DNA from: Chitinophagaceae bacterium
GTDB taxonomy: Bacteria; Bacteroidota; Bacteroidia; Chitinophagales; Chitinophagaceae
Reading direction: 5' to 3'
DNA: 11,401 bases
Assembly: GCA_014379785.1 (NCBI GenBank)
Contig: JACMLD010000277.1
Coordinates: 1 to 11,401, forward strand
The notes under the pieces were generated by a model. The model saw nothing but the letters and a program-made list of their open reading frames with translations, searched no databases and was not told the origin of the DNA. Shown one piece after another: positions 6,946 through 11,401 of the stretch. Each line of letters opens with the position of its first letter. Position 1 is the first letter of the stretch. Both the position numbers and the translations under genes were made by a program.

Positions 6946-7401
6946 ATGACATACCGTCGTACCACGGTCTTGTTTTTCTGTGTCATTTTTTGCAGTATGC
7001 TGCATGCACAGGGTTTACCAATCAATCAACACCCGGTTCAGAAACCACTTCTCTTTTCTTCATTACCTGATAAATTTTCCTGTTCTGCCAGCTTTTTCGA
7101 ACAGCTCTTTGTTGGCCAGACCGGTAAACCGATTGTATTAAAAACCGGCAAAGAACTTCAGCTCAACGGCATGATCGTAGAAAGAGTGCAGATCAGCGGC
7201 AAACAACTATCCATCAATTTCCGGTGCAGCAATTTTCAGAATGCACTGCTGAATGTTTCCCGAATCACTATTTCTGACGGCAATTACAGATACACGGGTA
7301 GGATCGTCAGTCCCGCACACGGTGACATGCTGTTGCTTACCGAAGAAGATGGCATCTATTCTTTCCTTCGTAAAAATGGCGTGCTCACATTAGTAGAATA
7401 G
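6946..7401 (+). CDS. Small secreted protein of unknown function, upstream of a metalloprotease
   Basis: A 151-residue protein with a signal peptide (MTYRRTT, hydrophobic residues 8-18, cleavage after HAQ or nearby). The mature part has no motif I recognise. Its second half looks like a small all-beta domain with alternating hydrophobic strands (LQLNGMIVERVQISGKQLSI, VSRITISDGNYRYTGRI, GDMLLLTEEDGIYSFL). Two Cys residues (in FSCSASF and FRCSNF) could form a disulfide after export. The stop codon is 2 nt before the ATG of the metalloprotease, so the two are almost certainly co-transcribed and probably translationally coupled. That makes an inhibitor, propeptide-like chaperone or binding partner plausible, without direct evidence. 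The ATG at 6946 is chosen because the signal peptide starts there. Confidence 0.72.
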   Translation: MTYRRTTVLFFCVIFCSMLHAQGLPINQHPVQKPLLFSSLPDKFSCSASFFEQLFVGQTGKPIVLKTGKELQLNGMIVERVQISGKQLSINFRCSNFQNALLNVSRITISDGNYRYTGRIVSPAHGDMLLLTEEDGIYSFLRKNGVLTLVE

Positions 7402-7403
7402 CA

Positions 7404-8981
7404 ATGAAATTCATCCGAACTATATTATTGATTTTGTTGCTGACCGGAACCGCGACGGCACAGGTTGACCGGATGAACAGCCTGGCAGGAGCGGGACCAA
7501 CAATCTTTCTGGATTTCGATGGTCAATTTGTTTCAGGTACCATCTGGAACTGGAACGGTTCCATCAATGCACAGCCTGCAGCTTTGAATGCTGGTGCTAT
7601 TTCTGAAATATTCAACAGGGTGGCAGAGGACTTCAGACCTTTTGAGATCAATGTTACCACAGACTCTGCGGCCTATTGGAATGCGCCGGATAATTTACGT
7701 ATGCGCGTGATCGTTACACCCACTTCATCCTGGTATGGGAGCGCAGGCGGAGTGGCATTTGTTGGGTCATTTACATGGGGCGATAACAATCCATGCTGGG
7801 TCTTCTCCACACTTTTACAAAACAATTCAAAGTATGTAGCAGAGGCTATTTCTCACGAAGCCGGCCATACGCTTGGTTTGCAGCATCACAGTTCTTATGA
7901 TTCGAACTGCAATAAAATTGCGGAGTACAGCATCGGGCAGGGGGTTGGAGAAGTGGGTTGGGCACCGATCATGGGGGCAGGATATTATGAAAATCTCACC
8001 ACATGGCATCACGGAGCCAATACGCAGGGATGCAACTATATTCAGAATGATTTTGAAATCATCACAAGCTACAACGGGATATCACTCAGATCAGATGACC
8101 ACGGCGATGGACCGGCCAGTGCAACCGGCGTAAATATTTTTGGCGGATTTTTCTCCATTGCCGGCAATATCAGTACGACCCAGGACCATGACGCATTTAA
8201 GATCGTTTTACCAACATCCAATCATTTTCGAATCAGCGCCATTCCGCAAAACGTCGGGATTGGCAATGAAGGCGCCAACATCGATATCAAAATCTGGATG
8301 CTGAATGGAACGGATACCATCGGCAATTACAATCCATCTACTTTACTCAACGCAGGCATAGATACCAATCTCAATGCAGGCACCTATTACCTCGTTATAG
8401 ACGGCGTCGGAAATGAGTTTCACAATGACTTTGGCAGCATGGGCATCTTTCAGCTCAATGGAATGGTGGAAACAGTGCTTGGGGTGAACTATCTTGATCT
8501 CAACGGAGTGGCCGGAGCCAATCAGACACATCAGTTCGCCTGGTCATTTCGTACCGATGAGATGGTGAATTCTATTGTCATCGAATCTTCCAGAGACGCG
8601 AAAAATTTCACCCGACTTGTATCATTGGCAGGGGAAGAAAATCACTACATGTATAAACCCGCCAGTGAGGGCATCGTTTATTATCGTCTGCTTGTGCAGA
8701 CTGCCTCAAACCCGGGCGGATTTGTCTCAAATATCATTGCGCTGGATGCAAAGCAAAACGGCCGTGCAGTCCGGATCATACAGGCCTCAGCACAGACACT
8801 CACGGTCACCAGTAATGGCAACCATCCCTACCAGGTACTTAGCATGAGCGGACAGATCATGGGCAAAGGCAAGCTGACCAGCGGCATCAACATCCTGCAT
8901 GTATCTGGAGGAAAAGGACTTATGCTTCTGCGTTACCAGGATCACAACGGCGTCTACACTGAAAAATTCACAATTCAATAA
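7404..8981 (+). CDS. Secreted metzincin-type zinc metalloprotease with T9SS C-terminal sorting domain
   Basis: A 525-residue exported protease. Residues 1-20 form a signal peptide. The catalytic domain starts almost at once (TIFLDFDGQFV, then FNRVAEDFRPFEINVTTD) and holds the zinc site H151-E-A-G-H155-T-L-G-L-Q-H161 (HExxHxxGxxH) with a probable Met-turn at M190 (APIMGAGYY); this pattern defines the metzincin clan. A bacterial pre-peptidase C-terminal (PPC)-like beta domain follows from about residue 230 (SDDHGDGP, DHDAFKIV, AGTYYLVIDGVGN). A linker beta region comes next. The last 60-70 residues (YQVLSMSGQIMGKGKL, then LMLLRYQ and EKFTIQ) resemble the type A sorting domain recognised by the type IX secretion system. 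Export across the outer membrane or surface attachment is therefore expected. No propeptide of normal size fits between signal peptide and catalytic domain. It is paired with the small secreted gene 2 nt upstream. Confidence 0.9.
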   Translation: MKFIRTILLILLLTGTATAQVDRMNSLAGAGPTIFLDFDGQFVSGTIWNWNGSINAQPAALNAGAISEIFNRVAEDFRPFEINVTTDSAAYWNAPDNLRMRVIVTPTSSWYGSAGGVAFVGSFTWGDNNPCWVFSTLLQNNSKYVAEAISHEAGHTLGLQHHSSYDSNCNKIAEYSIGQGVGEVGWAPIMGAGYYENLTTWHHGANTQGCNYIQNDFEIITSYNGISLRSDDHGDGPASATGVNIFGGFFSIAGNISTTQDHDAFKIVLPTSNHFRISAIPQNVGIGNEGANIDIKIWMLNGTDTIGNYNPSTLLNAGIDTNLNAGTYYLVIDGVGNEFHNDFGSMGIFQLNGMVETVLGVNYLDLNGVAGANQTHQFAWSFRTDEMVNSIVIESSRDAKNFTRLVSLAGEENHYMYKPASEGIVYYRLLVQTASNPGGFVSNIIALDAKQNGRAVRIIQASAQTLTVTSNGNHPYQVLSMSGQIMGKGKLTSGINILHVSGGKGLMLLRYQDHNGVYTEKFTIQ

Positions 8982-8995
8982 CCCCTTCAGTTTTT

Positions 8996-9024
8996 CTGTT
9001 TCTCAATGGATTTTTGTAAATTCG
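8996..9024 (+). promoter_or_regulatory. Candidate promoter of the RNase H-like gene
   Basis: TAAATTCG at 9017-9024 resembles the Bacteroidota -7 box (TAnnTTTG, one change), with CTG at 8996-8998 about 18 nt upstream. It ends 15 nt before the ATG at 9040. The match is partial; the alternative is read-through from the metalloprotease operon, because no terminator is seen in 8982-9039. Confidence 0.35.
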
Positions 9025-9039
9025 GAAAACCCGTTATTT

Positions 9040-9513
9040 ATGAAATGGAGAAAATTTAATGGCGACCCGATAGATGTTCCTATCGTGGAAGCCGTGGAAA
9101 AAGCCATTAAACGTGAAACCGAAAAAGGTTTTCGTTTAAAAGTATGTATCGGTACCGACAGCCAGGTCAAGGGCGCCGATACAGAATTTGCAACTGTAAT
9201 CGTTTTTCTTCGCGAAGGTCACGGTGGTTTCATGTTTATTCACAACGAAAAAACCAAGCAGGTATTCAGTATCAAAGAAAGAATGCTTGTGGAAGTTGCA
9301 AAGAGCATTGAGATTGCTTATGAACTCTGCAATCTGTTTACCAATTACGATGTTGATATGGAGGTGCATGCCGACATCAACACAAATCCCAACTTCAAGA
9401 GCAATGACGCGCTCAAGGAAGCCATGGGATACATCCTCGGTATGGGCTTTGCTTTCAAGGCCAAACCAGAAGCGTTTGCAAGCAGCAGCTGTGCAAATAA
9501 AATTGTGAACTAA
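9040..9513 (+). CDS. YkuK-like RNase H-fold protein (DUF458 family)
   Basis: A 157-residue cytosolic protein resembling the RNase H-like YkuK/DUF458 family. The first beta strand carries KVCIGTDSQVKG with D40, the position of the first acidic metal ligand in RNase H folds. EVHADINTNPNFKSND with D112 follows in the later part, and the C-terminal helix precedes KPEAFASSSCANKI. Substrate and biological role of this family are not established; nuclease activity is inferred only from the fold and retained acidic residues. ATG at 9040 is preferred over an upstream in-frame start at 8899, which would lie within the metalloprotease coding sequence and add 47 residues without family resemblance. The gene converges with dnaX, with only 2 nt between the two stop codons. 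Confidence 0.82.
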   Translation: MKWRKFNGDPIDVPIVEAVEKAIKRETEKGFRLKVCIGTDSQVKGADTEFATVIVFLREGHGGFMFIHNEKTKQVFSIKERMLVEVAKSIEIAYELCNLFTNYDVDMEVHADINTNPNFKSNDALKEAMGYILGMGFAFKAKPEAFASSSCANKIVN

Positions 9514-9515
9514 CC

Positions 9516-11333
9516 TTAGTAATCGAGGTCGAGTCGCAACCTTTCTTTCAGTTCCTTTACCAGTGGATATTTCTGGACCAGGAGTTGGTACTGCTCCTTT
9601 GTGCTCAGCGGAATATCCTGCTGAACCGGCATCTCTGCGTTTTCATCAATAAAAATTGAGAAGGTAAGTGTGCGGTTGTTGAAATGTTTCTGAAGAAATT
9701 CCGAAAGGTTATTTCTTTCCTGCTCAATAAATTTCAACTGCAGATTGTTGGGAGTGGCGATTTCGAAACAACTTTCATCTTTCACCCTCAGCTCGGCAAG
9801 ATCAAAACTTTGCAATGCAGGATTTTTCGCTTTTCGGAGCAGCAGTGAATATTCATCCCATGCAAATTTCAGTGATTCGGCAGTCAGTGGCTTTATTTCG
9901 GCAATGGTGGTAGCGCCATTTGCGCCTGTATACTTCTCCCGGATTTTCCCCAGTGCACCAATCTTCATCCTCGGCAGCGTTTCAACCTGGGGCTGAACAG
10001 TTGTTTCGGCAGGCTGGGCGACAGGGCGGACCGCGGCCGGACGTACTGCCGCTGGTTTGATGGCAGGATCTGCATTGTCTTCTGCCATTTCTATGATCAG
10101 CTTTGCCTGTTTTTCAGGCACTTTTCCGGCCGGGATTTCATTCATAGCAACCGGCACCAGTTTTTTAAAACTCAGTGGTTTTACTGTGTCAAGAAGTTTT
10201 TTTTTCACCGCACCGGTTTCAGTCTGCGTCAACTGCAATGCCTGCTGCAGATAAGTGAGTTTTATAAGTGCCAGTTCTACATGCAGACGTTTGTTACGTG
10301 CCGATTTATAATTCAGCGATACCTCGTTGAGGATATTCAGCGCGCTTACGATATAGGCAAGCGAAGTCTTTGCAGCAGCTTCCATGTATTTCTTGCGGAA
10401 GCTCTCTACCACCTCAAGCAGTCTCGAAGCCTTTTCATCTTTCGACACAAGCAGGTTGCGCAGGAATTCTGCAAAACCATCTATCACCATATCTCCTTCA
10501 AATCCTTTTGCATTGATATCGTCAAACAAAAGCATGGCCGCGGGCAGATCCTGCTGCTGCATGCAATCAAGCATTTTGAAATAATAGTCTGCATCCAGGA
10601 TATTCAGGTGTTCGAGCGTGTTGCTGTAGTTTACTTCGCCATTTGTAAAGCTCACAATTTTATCGAGAATGCTAAGCGCGTCGCGCATACATCCTTCGCT
10701 TTTCTGTGCAATGATCTGCAGTGCAGCCTTGTCGGCCTTCACTTCTTCCTTGCTGCAAATTTCATCAAGGTGCTCGACGGTATCATTGAGAGTGATGCGT
10801 TTGAAATCAAAAATCTGGCAGCGGCTCAGAATCGTTGGAAGAATCTTGTGTTTTTCGGTGGTAGCCAGGATGAAAATGGCATAGGGAGGCGGCTCTTCCA
10901 GCGTTTTGAGAAATGCGTTGAATGCCGATGAGCTGAGCATATGAACCTCATCTATGATATACACTTTGTATTCACCAGCCTGGGGCGCAAACCTCACCTG
11001 CTCTACAAGAGAACGGATATCGTCCACTGAGTTGTTGCTCGCCGCATCCAACTCATGGATATTCATGGAAGTACCTTCATTAAACGATACACAGGAATGG
11101 CAGGTATTGCATGCTTCTCCGTCCGGCGCCCGCTCTTCGCAGTTGATCGTTTTTGCCAGAATCCTTGCGCAGGTGGTTTTCCCCACACCGCGTGGTCCGC
11201 AAAAAAGAAATGCATGCGCAAGCTGATTATTCTTTATCGCATTCTTGAGAGTAGTGGTGATATGGTTCTGGCCCACAACCGTAGAAAAGTTCTGCGGTCT
11301 GTACTTTCGCGCTGATACAATGAATTTATCCAT
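9516..11333 (-). CDS. dnaX: DNA polymerase III clamp-loader subunit tau (gamma/tau)
   Basis: A 605-residue AAA+ ATPase that with delta and delta' loads the sliding clamp; the long tau form also links polymerase and helicase. Visible motifs: Walker A GPRGVGKTT (46-54), four zinc Cys (C65, C75, C78, C81), DAASNNSVDDIR (96-107), Walker B YIIDEVHML (125-133) and the SRC arginine-finger motif (170-172). The AAA+ and collar domains end near residue 370. A Pro/Ala-rich linker with repeated RPAAV units lies around 423-448, and a C-terminal domain completes tau. The start is ATG at 11333, giving MDKFIVSARKYRP; an in-frame TTG at 11360 would add nine residues. At codons 377-379 (bases 10197-10205) there is a run of nine A residues, where slippage would give a short gamma-like product. 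The gene is leftward and its stop codon lies 2 nt from that of the RNase H-like gene. Confidence 0.97.
   Translation of the reverse strand: MDKFIVSARKYRPQNFSTVVGQNHITTTLKNAIKNNQLAHAFLFCGPRGVGKTTCARILAKTINCEERAPDGEACNTCHSCVSFNEGTSMNIHELDAASNNSVDDIRSLVEQVRFAPQAGEYKVYIIDEVHMLSSSAFNAFLKTLEEPPPYAIFILATTEKHKILPTILSRCQIFDFKRITLNDTVEHLDEICSKEEVKADKAALQIIAQKSEGCMRDALSILDKIVSFTNGEVNYSNTLEHLNILDADYYFKMLDCMQQQDLPAAMLLFDDINAKGFEGDMVIDGFAEFLRNLLVSKDEKASRLLEVVESFRKKYMEAAAKTSLAYIVSALNILNEVSLNYKSARNKRLHVELALIKLTYLQQALQLTQTETGAVKKKLLDTVKPLSFKKLVPVAMNEIPAGKVPEKQAKLIIEMAEDNADPAIKPAAVRPAAVRPVAQPAETTVQPQVETLPRMKIGALGKIREKYTGANGATTIAEIKPLTAESLKFAWDEYSLLLRKAKNPALQSFDLAELRVKDESCFEIATPNNLQLKFIEQERNNLSEFLQKHFNNRTLTFSIFIDENAEMPVQQDIPLSTKEQYQLLVQKYPLVKELKERLRLDLDY
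10181..10205 (-). promoter_or_regulatory. dnaX: A9 slippery tract in dnaX with stops in both alternative frames
   Basis: On the coding strand the three Lys codons AAA-AAA-AAA (10205-10197) are followed by CTTCTTGACACAGTAA. One added A (or -1 slip) reads K-K-K-T-S then TGA at 10191-10189, a 381-residue product. One lost A (or +1 slip) reads K-K-N-F-L-T-Q then TAA at 10183-10181, a 383-residue product. Both keep the AAA+ and collar domains and lose the linker and tau-specific part. Transcriptional slippage at a nine-A run is known for Thermus dnaX, and ribosomal frameshifting for Escherichia coli dnaX. That it occurs here is inferred. Confidence 0.6.
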
Positions 11334-11339
11334 ACAAGG

Positions 11340-11347
11340 CAAATTTA
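11340..11347 (-). promoter_or_regulatory. dnaX: Candidate -7 box immediately upstream of dnaX
   Basis: On the - strand this reads TAAATTTG, an exact match to the Bacteroidota -7 consensus TAnnTTTG. The G is 7 nt before the A of the dnaX ATG, so the transcript would have almost no leader. No good TTG -33 element is seen 19-20 nt upstream, so the call rests on one box. Confidence 0.4.
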
Positions 11348-11401
11348 CCAACCTTATCAATATCTTTAGCGTTGTAGAATTGTTTGTGGAAAGCTTGCCG
11401 C

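Noticed and set aside
6867..7070. 67-codon frame overlapping the leader and start of the small secreted gene
   Set aside because: The frame starting at 6946 has a clear signal peptide and precise coupling to the protease; this one is a shadow.
8899..9039. N-terminal extension of the RNase H-like gene into the metalloprotease
   Set aside because: The added 47 residues overlap the T9SS sorting domain in another frame and do not resemble the family; ATG 9040 gives the usual length.
10281..10931. Long open frame (216 codons) on the + strand opposite dnaX
   Set aside because: It lies entirely antisense to the strongly supported dnaX reading frame, has a Cys/His/Phe-rich composition without motifs, and is best explained as a shadow frame.

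Overview
The window is a chromosomal stretch from a member of the Bacteroidota, most likely of the Chitinophagaceae/Sphingobacteriia type. The evidence is a metalloprotease ending in a type A-like type IX secretion (T9SS) sorting domain, a GIN-domain (DUF2807) periplasmic or surface protein, a DUF5723-like outer-membrane barrel, weak Shine-Dalgarno signals, TAnnTTTG-like promoter boxes, and moderate GC content. No tRNA, rRNA, CRISPR array, insertion sequence or phage gene is visible.

Layout from left to right. (1) The 3' end of a pyruvate dehydrogenase E2 gene (+) converges with a small secreted GIN-domain gene (-); a strong hairpin terminator lies between them. (2) From about 1106 a compact rightward block follows: UbiA-family prenyltransferase, type III polyketide synthase, class I SAM methyltransferase, FAD-dependent oxidoreductase, and 21 nt later an outer-membrane beta-barrel protein. 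The first two genes overlap by 8 nt, the third follows after 21 nt, and the fourth may overlap the third. (3) A single-domain CoA-binding protein comes next, probably with its own promoter. (4) A small secreted protein of unknown function sits 2 nt upstream of a secreted metzincin-type zinc metalloprotease. (5) A YkuK-like RNase H-fold gene (+) converges, with a 2-nt gap, on dnaX (-), the clamp-loader tau subunit.

The four-gene block reads as a small-molecule pathway. The polyketide synthase would make an aromatic (resorcinol-, pyrone- or phloroglucinol-like) core. UbiA would attach an isoprenoid, and the methyltransferase and flavoprotein would methylate and oxidise (or reduce) the product, giving a lipophilic, possibly quinone-like meroterpenoid. 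The architecture recalls the Streptomyces srsABC phenolic-lipid operon (type III PKS, methyltransferase, flavoprotein) with a prenyltransferase added. The product is not known from sequence, and the role of the adjacent outer-membrane barrel is open.

Two other points stand out. dnaX carries a run of nine A residues exactly where the clamp-loader core ends, and both alternative frames stop within seven codons of the start of the run, so a short gamma-like form by slippage is likely. The metalloprotease has almost no room for an N-terminal propeptide, and its small secreted neighbour is a candidate partner.
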